From Streptomyces sp. NBC_01451 (GTDB lineage Bacteria > Actinomycetota > Actinomycetes > Streptomycetales > Streptomycetaceae): a stretch of 64,000 bases of DNA. The stretch spans positions 7,874,001-7,938,000 of the forward strand of contig NZ_CP109479.1 in assembly GCF_036227485.1 (NCBI RefSeq). The letters are read 5' to 3'. Shown here piece by piece: positions 34,336 through 42,313 of the stretch; position 1 is the stretch's first letter; every line of letters begins with the position of its first letter. The notes beneath the pieces were generated by a model. That model did not search any database. It was not told the DNA's origin and saw only the letters and a program-made list of their open reading frames with translations. Position numbers and translations under genes: made by a program.

Positions 34336-34794
34336 TCAGTCCTCCATGTCCTCGTTGATCTCGTCGCGCAGTCGGCTGGACGACGAACGGTCCTCGGCGC
34401 CCCGGGGGCCGTCGAGCACCCCAGGGCCGAAGATCTTCTGCCAGTCGACGTTGACCCCGGTCATCTCGGGCACCGCGTCGCTGGGGCGGGTGAACGGCTC
34501 GAACGCGTCCATCACCCGGCGCGCCATCACCGCGCGCGCCTCCTGGGCCGCCTCCAGGACGCTCGCCGCGAGCTGGGTGGCGGACATGGTGCGGTACTTG
34601 CCGTCCAGGAACTTCAGTTCGGTCAGGTCGCCCTGCGCGCTGACGGTGACCTCCACCGAGCGGTCGGGGGAGCGCACGGTGGCGCTGGCGTCGGCGAGTT
34701 CGCGCTCCGCCCGCGCCACCTCGGTCCGGGTCGTCTCCAGATCGGCGACGGCCTGGGCGAGCCGCTGCTCGATGGTCTCCCGCATGTCGCTCAT
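34336..34794 (-). CDS. YbaB/EbfC-family protein in the T7SS operon
   Basis: A 152-residue protein. An N-terminal coiled coil (about 1-40) is followed by the YbaB core, SVEVTVSAQGDLTELKFLDG, and a second helix (ATQLAASVLEAAQEARAVM). The C-terminal 50 residues are acidic and disordered. Classical YbaB proteins dimerise and bind DNA; related ones occur in mycobacterial ESX loci (EspL-type), where they seem to stabilise secreted partners. Its ATG overlaps the stop of the preceding 25-residue ORF (ATGA), so translation is probably coupled. Confidence 0.82.
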   Translation of the reverse strand: MSDMRETIEQRLAQAVADLETTRTEVARAERELADASATVRSPDRSVEVTVSAQGDLTELKFLDGKYRTMSATQLAASVLEAAQEARAVMARRVMDAFEPFTRPSDAVPEMTGVNVDWQKIFGPGVLDGPRGAEDRSSSSRLRDEINEDMED

Positions 34795-34868
34795 GCCCGC
34801 GCCTCCCTGTTCGCCCGTCTCATCTCGCTCAGCTTCCGCAGCACCCTGAGCACGCCCAGCGCGCTCAT
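34791..34868 (-). CDS. 25-residue basic ORF coupled by ATGA overlaps on both sides
   Basis: Encodes a 25-residue helical, basic peptide (MSALGVLRVLRKLSEMRR plus seven more). Its ATG overlaps the TGA of the 894-residue gene upstream, and its TGA overlaps the ATG of the YbaB-like gene downstream, both as ATGA. Such a double overlap is typical of genuine coupled translation. The peptide could matter itself, as an amphipathic helix, or act mainly to pass ribosomes to the YbaB gene. No family recognised. Confidence 0.55.
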   Translation of the reverse strand: MSALGVLRVLRKLSEMRRANREARA

Positions 34869-37549
34869 CGTCCGATCACGGCGGGTGCGCCACCCTCGTC
34901 GGTGCCCCACACGTCCTCGTCCTCCGGCTCGGCCATCCAGCTCTGCCGGTCCCGGGTGCCGCTCTCGGTCGACCGGCTGCCCTGCCCGGCACCTCCGGGG
35001 CCGCCCACCGGATAGGCGGAGCCGGAACTCGTGGACGTACCGCGCCCCCGGGCGACGGTCAGCTCCTCGTCCTCCGCGGCGCCCCTGCGGCTCCCGGACC
35101 GGCCGCCACGCCTGCCGCCGCTCCCGCCGGGCTCGGTGAGCACGTTGCGGACCCGCTCCGAGGAACCGTTGCCGCCACCACCGGCACCGCCGCCGCCCAT
35201 GCCTCCCATCCCGCCCATGCCCGGGAACAGCGGTGTCCCGCCGGAGCCCGCAGCGCCCGAGCTGTCGGCCGAACTGTCCAGGCCCGCGCTCAGCGGGGCG
35301 CCCAGGGCGCCCCCCGACAGCAGGTCGCTCGTGCTGTCCTCGCCGTCGTCGTAGTCGGCGTAACTTCCGCTGTCGTAGCCGCCGGTGGTGCCCAGCAGGC
35401 TGCCGGTGTCGAGCCCCGAACCGCTGCCGAGGGACGAGCCGAGGTTGGTGGAGGAACCCGCCAGGCCGTCCCCCAGGCTGCCGAGGCTGCTCAGGTCCAG
35501 GGAACTGCTGCTGGTGGTCGGCGGGATGAGGGTGGGCGGGCTGGTCAGGTCGAGGTCGCCGAGTCCGTCGCCGAGGCCGCTCGTGCCGATGTTGCCCGTC
35601 TCGACCGAACCGTCGGGGTTGGTCGTGGTGAGCTGGCCGGTCTCCGGGTCGATGGTGGTGACGGTGCCGTCGGGGAACCTGGTGGTGAGGGTCCCGTCGG
35701 GGTTGAGCGTGGTGGTGCTGCCGTCGGGGTTGGTGTGCCCGCCGGGGACGGTGAGGTCGCCGGTGGTGACGGTGCCGTCGGGGGCGGTCGTGGTGATGGT
35801 GCCGTTCTCGGGGTCCAGGAGCTGGGTGGTGCCGTCGGGGTAACGGGTGGTCAGTGTGCCGTCGGGGTTGAGCGTGGTGGTGCTGCCGTCGGGGTTGGTG
35901 ACCGTCGAACCCTTGGTGGCATCGTTGCCGTCGTCCGAACCGCCGAGCCCGAGACCCAGGCCCAGCCCCGTGCCGAGGCCGGTACCGAGCCCGGTGCCGA
36001 GCCCGGTTCCCAGGCCGGTACCGAGTCCGTCGCCCAGGCCGCTGCCGAGGCCGAGGTTCAGGCCGTCGCCGAGCCCGTTGCCCAGGTCCGTGAGGCCGTC
36101 CCCCAGACCGCCCAGGCTGTCGCCCAGTCCGTCGCCCAGGTTGTTGAGACTGTCCCCGAGCCCGTCGCCCAGCCCGTTGAGGCTGTTGCCCAGGTTGTCG
36201 CCCAGGTCGTTCAGGCCGTCCCCGAGCCCGGCCCCCAGGTTGTTCAGGTTCTCGCCGAGGTTGTTCAGCGAGTTGTTGAGGTTCTCCTGGTTCTGGTTCG
36301 CCTGCTCTTCGAGGATGTCGCGCCGGTCCTCCTCGTACTGCTCGGTGAGCGTGGAGGTGTCCTTCGTCTCCAGGTCCTCGAAGGCGTCCTCCAGGTCGCT
36401 CCACGCCGTCTTGAGGTTGGTCAGCACCGTGCTCGCCGCGGTGACGAGGGTGTCCTCGACGTGCTGGTCCCAGACGGCGACGGCGTCGTCGGCCATCTTC
36501 TTCCAGGCCCCGGGGTAGTCCTTGAGGTTCCCGTAAGTGGGGTGGTTCTGCTTGAAGTTGTCGCTGGTCCGGTAGGAGTACGTGGACTCGTCTGCGTACA
36601 CGGTGGTCTGCTTGATGTTGTTCTCCAGCACCCACACGGAGACCTTGTCGAGGATCTCCATCAGGATGCGGTGCGGATCGTGCCGGCCGTCACTGGCCCA
36701 GTTGGTCCACGCGGTGTTGAGATCCGTCGCCGCGGTCCGCAGGGCCTGCTGGGCCTTGGCCAGTGCCTCGCTGAGCTTCGACTGCGGGGCGTGGCCGCTG
36801 CTGAAGTTCTGCGTCGCGGTGAAGCCGGTGCCGCCGAGCTGGTCCACGTAGTCGTCGTAGTTCGTGCGCAGCTGGTGGATGAGATGCCAGAACAGACCCG
36901 CCGCCTGGCCCCGCCACGCCGCGTTCTCCTCACCGAGCGAGGTCTCCCACTGGGCCAGCGTCGTGGCGTGGTTCTTGAAGAACGTCATCGTCCGGTCGAA
37001 GGCCAGCCCCGTGCGCTCGAAGGAGTTGGCGTCCACGGCCTCGGCGTTCTGCACGTCGTAGCCGTTGAAGGAGAAGCCGCGGGTGGTCCCGTCGGTGAGC
37101 AGCTTCTGCAGCGCGGCCCTGGAACCGCCCGCGTACTGCCCGAGCGGGGTGAAGTCCCACTCGTCGCCCTGACTCCCGGTGAACTTGCCGCCGCTCATCG
37201 ACTCACCGGAGTCGAGCAGCCGGGCCCGGCCGTTCCCGTCCACCGGTACACCGATGAAGACCAGGGTGGCCTGGTAGAGGGTGCCGTAGTCGTGCTTGCC
37301 GTCACCGCCGGCGTCGACGAACGCCAGGTCGTAGTCCTCGCCCTGCTGGGTGTGCCAGCCGACCAGGGCCGTGAAGTTGTTCGCGGTCAGCTCGGTCGAG
37401 ACGAGGATCTCCAGGCCGCCCCGCATCAGCGGGATGTGATCCTTGCTGCTCAGGGTGTCGAAGAGCGTCTTCCGGCTCGGTACGGCGTAGCCGGTGACGA
37501 GGGTGACTGCCTGGCCCCAGGTGTCGTCGGGGTCGTGCTTGGCCGGCAT
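34865..37549 (-). CDS. Large T7SS-associated protein with WXG-like core and long repeat tail (AAWG-type)
   Basis: An 894-residue protein. Residues 1-410 are alpha/beta and helical and contain an AAWRGQAAGLFW motif near 210, a WxG variant; I recall the name 'AAWG family' for such Streptomyces proteins. Residues about 416-536 are repeats of NLGDGLGDS type. Residues about 536-660 are NPDG-turn repeats (TTTLNPDGTLTTRYPDG). The last 230 residues are Gly/Ser/Asp-rich and disordered. No enzyme motif was seen. By size, WxG motif and position in the ESX operon it is probably a secreted or surface component. It follows the 145-residue gene by 68 bases and overlaps the 25-residue ORF. Confidence 0.75.
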   Translation of the reverse strand: MPAKHDPDDTWGQAVTLVTGYAVPSRKTLFDTLSSKDHIPLMRGGLEILVSTELTANNFTALVGWHTQQGEDYDLAFVDAGGDGKHDYGTLYQATLVFIGVPVDGNGRARLLDSGESMSGGKFTGSQGDEWDFTPLGQYAGGSRAALQKLLTDGTTRGFSFNGYDVQNAEAVDANSFERTGLAFDRTMTFFKNHATTLAQWETSLGEENAAWRGQAAGLFWHLIHQLRTNYDDYVDQLGGTGFTATQNFSSGHAPQSKLSEALAKAQQALRTAATDLNTAWTNWASDGRHDPHRILMEILDKVSVWVLENNIKQTTVYADESTYSYRTSDNFKQNHPTYGNLKDYPGAWKKMADDAVAVWDQHVEDTLVTAASTVLTNLKTAWSDLEDAFEDLETKDTSTLTEQYEEDRRDILEEQANQNQENLNNSLNNLGENLNNLGAGLGDGLNDLGDNLGNSLNGLGDGLGDSLNNLGDGLGDSLGGLGDGLTDLGNGLGDGLNLGLGSGLGDGLGTGLGTGLGTGLGTGLGTGLGLGLGLGGSDDGNDATKGSTVTNPDGSTTTLNPDGTLTTRYPDGTTQLLDPENGTITTTAPDGTVTTGDLTVPGGHTNPDGSTTTLNPDGTLTTRFPDGTVTTIDPETGQLTTTNPDGSVETGNIGTSGLGDGLGDLDLTSPPTLIPPTTSSSSLDLSSLGSLGDGLAGSSTNLGSSLGSGSGLDTGSLLGTTGGYDSGSYADYDDGEDSTSDLLSGGALGAPLSAGLDSSADSSGAAGSGGTPLFPGMGGMGGMGGGGAGGGGNGSSERVRNVLTEPGGSGGRRGGRSGSRRGAAEDEELTVARGRGTSTSSGSAYPVGGPGGAGQGSRSTESGTRDRQSWMAEPEDEDVWGTDEGGAPAVIGR

Positions 37550-37617
37550 GGCGGGCTCCGGGTGAGTGAGGCGGGGGAGGGGGACGTGCGGCGTGGGGCG
37601 GCGCGGGGCCGCCCGGA

Positions 37618-38055
37618 TCAGTCGTCCTCGCCCCCGGACAGATCGCCGTCGATGTCCGACCAGATGTCCAGCAACTGCTCGCCGTTGATGCCTTCCAGGG
37701 TGGTGCCCTGGGTCTTCAGCAGTGTGCGGATGGTGGTTTCGAGGTTGTCGTCGATGTCGTCGAAGAGGTCGCCCTGGAGGTCGAGAATGGTGTCGATCGA
37801 CGTCGCGGACGACAGGACCGAGGTCACCAGGGTCTTGCCGTAGGTGACGTCGTCGGCCCCCATGAGCCCGATGCCCAGTACGGCGTTCTCGCCGAAGTAC
37901 TCGGCCGGGAGCAGGCCCTTGACGACGCTGTGCAGTGAGCGCACACCGTTCGGGTCGTCCTTCATGATGGCCTTGAGATCGGTGATGAACTCGGCCAGGG
38001 CGTGCGTCCTGAACGTGCCCAGTGACGCCGCGTCCAGACGGGTCAGATCCGCCAT
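37618..38055 (-). CDS. T7SS-associated hypothetical protein, 145 residues
   Basis: An acidic, mainly helical protein without cysteines or membrane segments. It starts MADLTRLDAASLGTFRT and ends in an Asp/Glu tail (GDLSGGEDD). An excellent ribosome site, AGGAGGAAGCC, precedes the ATG, suggesting strong expression. It lies between a WXG100 gene and the AAWG-type gene. No known family recognised; a structural or chaperone role in the secretion operon is plausible. Confidence 0.7.
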   Translation of the reverse strand: MADLTRLDAASLGTFRTHALAEFITDLKAIMKDDPNGVRSLHSVVKGLLPAEYFGENAVLGIGLMGADDVTYGKTLVTSVLSSATSIDTILDLQGDLFDDIDDNLETTIRTLLKTQGTTLEGINGEQLLDIWSDIDGDLSGGEDD

Positions 38056-38140
38056 GGCTTCCTCCTGCTGGGATGTCGGGTACGACGGGGGAACCGGACG
38101 GGCACCGGCCCCGGTGGCCGGCCGCCCGGTTCGTCCGGCG

Positions 38141-38464
38141 TCAGCGGCCTATCTGGACTTCGGACCAGAGCTGGGAGAGCGAGTTCTCGCTGTAGCGGTA
38201 GCTGTCGGAGATGTCCGTCAGCAGCGAGGAGTGCGAGGTGAGCAGCGTCTCCATGTTCTTCACCGCCGTGTCCCACGCCTGCTGCTTCTGCCGGTACATG
38301 TTGGCGTCCTCGCCGTACCAGGACTTGACCAGTTCGCCGAGCTCGGCCTCCAGCGACGCCAGGGTGTTGGCGATCGCCTTGGTCTGCTGGACCATGTCGT
38401 CGGCGGCGTTGTTCATGTGGTTGTAGTCGACGTAGATGTAACCGTCGGTCAGGTTGTCACCCAT
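38141..38464 (-). CDS. WXG100-family protein (EsxA/EsxB type), WYG turn
   Basis: A 107-residue two-helix protein with the central turn KSWYGEDANMYR, matching the W-x-G signature of ESX substrates. Conserved hydrophobic spacing on both sides fits a helical hairpin. It lies 54 bases downstream of a second WXG100-size gene, the usual pairing for a secreted heterodimer. The export signal YxxxD/E may be YRYSE near the C-terminus. A good AGGAGAGG ribosome site precedes the ATG. Confidence 0.9.
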   Translation of the reverse strand: MGDNLTDGYIYVDYNHMNNAADDMVQQTKAIANTLASLEAELGELVKSWYGEDANMYRQKQQAWDTAVKNMETLLTSHSSLLTDISDSYRYSENSLSQLWSEVQIGR

Positions 38465-38518
38465 GGGGAACCTCTCCTGCGCTGGGGGGATGTGGGGCGT
38501 GTACGGGAAGCGAACCGG

Positions 38519-38857
38519 TCAGCCGGCGAGCTGGTCGAAGGCGGCCTGCGACTGCGTGTAGGCCTGGTTGATCTGCTCGTTGGAGGAACCCTGGGTCTTG
38601 CCGTGCTGGCTGAGGCTCTGGTTGAGCTTGTCGACCATGTCCTCGAGACTCCGCAGGATGCTGTTGCACTGGTCGTCCCACTGCTTGAGCAGCGAGCCGA
38701 ACTGGCCGCCGTCGCTGCCCTGGTAGCCGCTGGAGAGCGTGGCGCGGGTCTGGTCGACGTCCTGGCGGGACTTCAGGATGCCGCTGAAGGCGGACTCCAG
38801 CGCCTGAATGCCATTGCGGGTGGCCTGTTCATTTGACTGCTGGCCGTTGCCTGCCAT
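38519..38857 (-). CDS. WXG100-family partner protein with YQG in place of WXG
   Basis: A 112-residue helical-hairpin protein. The central turn reads SGYQGSDGGQF, with Tyr replacing the usual Trp. It is downstream of eccB and upstream of the WYG protein, so the two probably form the secreted pair. I start it at the second ATG (38857, MAGNGQQ), which has AAGGA about 11 bases ahead; the ATG at 38869 has no usable ribosome site. The C-terminal AYTQSQAAFDQ resembles the tail of other Streptomyces Esx proteins. Confidence 0.88.
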   Translation of the reverse strand: MAGNGQQSNEQATRNGIQALESAFSGILKSRQDVDQTRATLSSGYQGSDGGQFGSLLKQWDDQCNSILRSLEDMVDKLNQSLSQHGKTQGSSNEQINQAYTQSQAAFDQLAG

Positions 38858-38994
38858 CGTTCGTTCCATCCTTGGGATCGGGTACTGCGTCGGCGTCGGA
38901 CTGCTGTTCTACTGCCTCGACCTCAGGAGACTAGAGTTGCCTGGGAAATGGTTGCAACACGACGCGTCCAAGGGGTAGTTGGTTCGGCCACAGG

Positions 38995-40551
38995 TCAACT
39001 GCTTTTACCTGAAAGCAACTTCCCGGCATTCTCGGCGCTCCCGCCGCCACCGTCGGTACGGCCGCACACCCCCGCCACCCGCGCCGGGGCAACCGCCCCG
39101 GACGCCGCCTCCGGGCTCAGGTCGGGCCCGGTCGGCAGCATCGCCAGCAGTGGCGAGGGCAGTCGGCGGGCGTCGGACTCCGCGTAACCGAGCGCGGCGA
39201 GGGCCTCCTTCGAGGACACCCGGTACTTCACCCCGTCGTCGCCCACGAAGTAGGTCGCGGCACCGACCGCGCCGCCGCCCGCGCTCAACGCCCGCACCAG
39301 CACCCCGTGTCCGGGCCGCACCACGACCGCGTCCACCGGCAGACAGGCCGCCGCCACCGGCTCACCGCTCGCCTGGGTGACCGGGGCCAGCTCGCTCTCC
39401 CGTACCAGCAGCGAGCTGACCCGGACACCGTCGGCCCCGGGCGCCACCTGCGCGCACGCCGTCCAGCCGGCCGGCACCCGCACCGCGCGGGGCGGGGTGT
39501 CGGGCAGCCCGGAGGCCGAGGGATCGACACCGGAACTGCCCGGCGCCTGATGGTCCTTGAGCACGTCCGCGCCGATCGGCAGCGCCGTGGGCGAGGCACC
39601 GGCGTACGCCTTGGCCCGGATGTCCGGGTCGCCGAGCAGCAGCGCCGCACCGGTCGCCGTGACCGGTACCAGACCCTCGCTCCGCAGCAGGTAGTACTGC
39701 CCGTCGGAGTCGTCGCCCGAACCGTCACCCGGCACCGTGATCCGGAACACCTGACCCACCTTGGTGGCCGTGCCGCCCAGCGAGGGCCCCGCCGACCCCA
39801 GCCCCGTCACCTGCGGCGGAGCCAGCGCGGCGCCCGGCACCAGGGCGTCCAGGAACGCGGCGGAGACTGGGCGCGGGGTCACCGAGCTGTACCCCAGCGA
39901 GAGCAGCGCGCCGGACTCGGTGTCCAGCGGCAGCCGGCTGCCCTGCCACACCAGGTACGTCTTCCTGTCCGGCCCGCTCACCAGCACCGCCTCGCCGACG
40001 CCGACCGGATCGCCCGCCGCCGCGCCCCCGGCCACCAGGGCCGTCACCGCGCGCGTGGTGACCGTACCGTCGGCGGCCGTGACGCTGCCCAGCGCCGAAC
40101 AGACCTGCCAGGCACCGGACTCCAGGTCACCGCTGCCGGGCACCGAGTCCGGCGCCCCGGCGATCCCCACCGCGCCGCCCACGGGCGTGCCGCGCAGCGA
40201 GGCGGTGGACACATCGGTGGTCTTCAGGTCCGCGCCGCCGATGAGCAGCGCGGAGGAGTAGTTCCGCACCGGCCGCAGCCGCCCGCCGAGATACAGGTAC
40301 CGGGCCCCCGTCTCCCGGTTGACGATCAGCGTCTCGCCGCTGCGCCAGGAGTCGTTGCCCCCGGGCGAGATCAGCCCGAACACCACCGCCCCCGCCGCGA
40401 TCAGCACCGTGATCAGCAGCCCGGCGACCGCACCCCGGGTGGTACGCCCCAGCGGGCTCTCCGGTGCGTCCGGATCGGCGAGCAGCATGCCCGAGGTGAG
40501 TCGGCTCATGATGAAGGTGTGCGCCTGCACCTGGTCGCGCTTGGACTGCAT
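38995..40551 (-). CDS. eccB: EccB, ESX membrane-complex protein
   Basis: A 518-residue protein with the EccB start (SKRDQVQAHTFIMSRLTSGML), a single membrane segment near 43-65 (VAGLLITVLIAAGAVVFGL) and a large extracytoplasmic part. That part carries the family's repeats, with GETLIVNRETGARYLYL, NYSSALLIG and a late Cys pair (TACAQV, AACLP). EccB forms the periplasmic-side part of the ESX channel together with EccC, EccD and usually EccE. GGAAGGA lies 10 bases ahead of the ATG. It is 129 bases after eccD. Confidence 0.95.
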   Translation of the reverse strand: MQSKRDQVQAHTFIMSRLTSGMLLADPDAPESPLGRTTRGAVAGLLITVLIAAGAVVFGLISPGGNDSWRSGETLIVNRETGARYLYLGGRLRPVRNYSSALLIGGADLKTTDVSTASLRGTPVGGAVGIAGAPDSVPGSGDLESGAWQVCSALGSVTAADGTVTTRAVTALVAGGAAAGDPVGVGEAVLVSGPDRKTYLVWQGSRLPLDTESGALLSLGYSSVTPRPVSAAFLDALVPGAALAPPQVTGLGSAGPSLGGTATKVGQVFRITVPGDGSGDDSDGQYYLLRSEGLVPVTATGAALLLGDPDIRAKAYAGASPTALPIGADVLKDHQAPGSSGVDPSASGLPDTPPRAVRVPAGWTACAQVAPGADGVRVSSLLVRESELAPVTQASGEPVAAACLPVDAVVVRPGHGVLVRALSAGGGAVGAATYFVGDDGVKYRVSSKEALAALGYAESDARRLPSPLLAMLPTGPDLSPEAASGAVAPARVAGVCGRTDGGGGSAENAGKLLSGKSS

Positions 40552-40680
40552 GTACCGCGGGTCCTTCCAATGAACCGGGGGTGGCGGGGTCGGCCGCCGG
40601 GGCGGGTGGGGCGGGTGGAGACCGGTGGTGGAGCGGTACGGCCGCCCACGCCGGGACGACCGTCGGGCGCGCGGACCGGC

Positions 40681-42093
40681 TCAGCCGGTGATGGCGCGCA
40701 GCGCGGCGAACACGCCCAGCACCCACAGGGTCAGCGGCAGCAGGGCCATCGCCAGCAGCGAGTGCAGCAGTTCCGCCGCGCGGCCCCAGTACGGCAGCAT
40801 CCGCCGCCCCGGCACCGTCCACGAGGCGACGGCCAGCACCGTCGCCAGCGCCAGCAGGCCCACCACCAGCAGCGGCCGGTCCGCGGGTGCCGTGTCCACG
40901 GCCAGCGCGAGCACCAGCAGGGCCACACCGAGCACGCCGGGCAGGACGAGGGCCAGCCGCTGCCACACGTTGACCATGCCCCGGCCGTGCAGCAGCAGGA
41001 GCAGCGCCAGCACCACGGCCGTCAGGGTCTCCGGCAGGCTCGGGTTCCTGGTCAGCGGCACCAGGGAGCCGGCGCACAGCACGCCGGTGGCCGCGTACAG
41101 GCCGGTCATCCAGCCGCTCGCCAGCTCCGTACGGGTGGCCACGTCCCGCCCGTTGTAGGGCTCGATGCCCTCCTGGAGCTGCTGCGCGTTCGTCGGCAGC
41201 GCCGGCATCCGCATCCCGGCCAGCTTGAACGACAGGGACGGCACGAAACCGCCCAGCAGCACCGCCAGCGCGGCCACCGTCGCCGCCGCGCCGTCCACCG
41301 AGAGGTCCAGGACGCTCATCAGACCGCCCGCGAGTGCCCCGGCCACCGCGACCAGCGCGGAGGCCACGAACAGGGGCGTACGGACGGCGGCCAGGGCCAG
41401 CGCCAGCACCGCGCCGCCCGCTCCGGCAGCCGCGGCGGCCAACAGCCGGGCGCCCAGCACCCGGTGGGCGTCCGGACCGGCGATCTCCCCGCCCGGCACC
41501 AGCCAGCCCGCCAGCGCCAGATAGGGCGCCGCCATGAAACCGAGGGTCGCGCCCGCCGCCGCGTCACCGACCGCGCGGCTGGCCGAGGCGGCACCGGCGA
41601 GCAGCAGCAGTCCGGCCACACCCGCGGTGGCGATCCGGACGCCGGCCGGGCCGCCGGGCCAGGCCAGCACCAGCAGACCCAGCGTCAGGGCGGCCACCGT
41701 CATGCCGAGCAGCAGCCGCCGCCCCGCCGCCTCGTTCCACCCGTGCAGCCGGTCCCGGGTGACGTTGGCGATGCCGTCCACCAGATCGTCGAGCCGGACC
41801 TCGGGCAACGCCTCGGTGAACGGGCGGAGATACACCACCTCGCCGTCCTTGAGGTCGAGCGCCTCCAGGGTGCTCTCCTCGTCCAGCGGGGCACCTCCCA
41901 GGCGCTGGAGGACCCAGCCGTCGTGCTCCAGGCCGCTCTCCTCGATCTCCTCACCGGCGTAACGCAGCACGGTGGGCAGCAGATCGGCCACGGGCACATC
42001 GGCGGGCACCGCCAGATCGATGGTCCTGGCCGGGGCCCGTACCGTGAGGCGGCACAGGCCCGCAACGGAGCTGTCGGTCATCGTGGGGCTCAC
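40681..42093 (-). CDS. eccD: EccD, ESX membrane channel subunit
   Basis: A 470-residue protein. Residues about 12-95 form the ubiquitin-like EccD domain (LCRLTVRAPARTIDLAVPAD). The rest has around eleven membrane segments, as expected for EccD. It supplies most of the membrane-embedded surface of the ESX complex. The GTG at 42093 follows GGAGAC closely; an ATG at 42081 (MTDSSVAG) is the alternative, and neither has ideal spacing. First gene of the leftward operon and divergent from eccC, with about 220 bases between. Confidence 0.94.
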   Translation of the reverse strand: MSPTMTDSSVAGLCRLTVRAPARTIDLAVPADVPVADLLPTVLRYAGEEIEESGLEHDGWVLQRLGGAPLDEESTLEALDLKDGEVVYLRPFTEALPEVRLDDLVDGIANVTRDRLHGWNEAAGRRLLLGMTVAALTLGLLVLAWPGGPAGVRIATAGVAGLLLLAGAASASRAVGDAAAGATLGFMAAPYLALAGWLVPGGEIAGPDAHRVLGARLLAAAAAGAGGAVLALALAAVRTPLFVASALVAVAGALAGGLMSVLDLSVDGAAATVAALAVLLGGFVPSLSFKLAGMRMPALPTNAQQLQEGIEPYNGRDVATRTELASGWMTGLYAATGVLCAGSLVPLTRNPSLPETLTAVVLALLLLLHGRGMVNVWQRLALVLPGVLGVALLVLALAVDTAPADRPLLVVGLLALATVLAVASWTVPGRRMLPYWGRAAELLHSLLAMALLPLTLWVLGVFAALRAITG

Positions 42094-42313
42094 GTCTCCA
42101 AAACAATTCTGAGGATTCGGACGGCGGACTCGAACGCGTCCGCTTGGACGTACGAGTTGATGGCATGCAGACTACTGACCGCCGATCGAACGGAATTATG
42201 GGTCCCGTTGCAGTGGCGTGTCACAAGTGCCCGCCGGAGCGCCCTTGTTGACCGGTTTACGACCCGGTTCGCACCCCGGACGGTATTTCAACACCTTTGA
42301 AGGAGCATGTGCG
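42094..42313. promoter_or_regulatory. Divergent promoter region between eccD and eccC
   Basis: A 220-base gap between divergent ESX core genes, more AT-rich than its neighbours (AAAACAATTCTGAGGATTC near eccD, GGAATTATGGG near the middle). It must carry promoters for both directions. No clear sigma box or operator could be fixed by eye. Confidence 0.5.

Noticed and set aside
35600..35900. Regular short repeats considered as a CRISPR or regulatory array
   Set aside because: They encode NPDG turns in frame in a supported gene, with no spacer structure.
34791..36635. A 614-codon minus-strand frame overlapping the 894-residue gene
   Set aside because: It is an out-of-frame reading of the repeat DNA; only its last 25 codons, which have their own ATGA-linked start, were kept as a small ORF.
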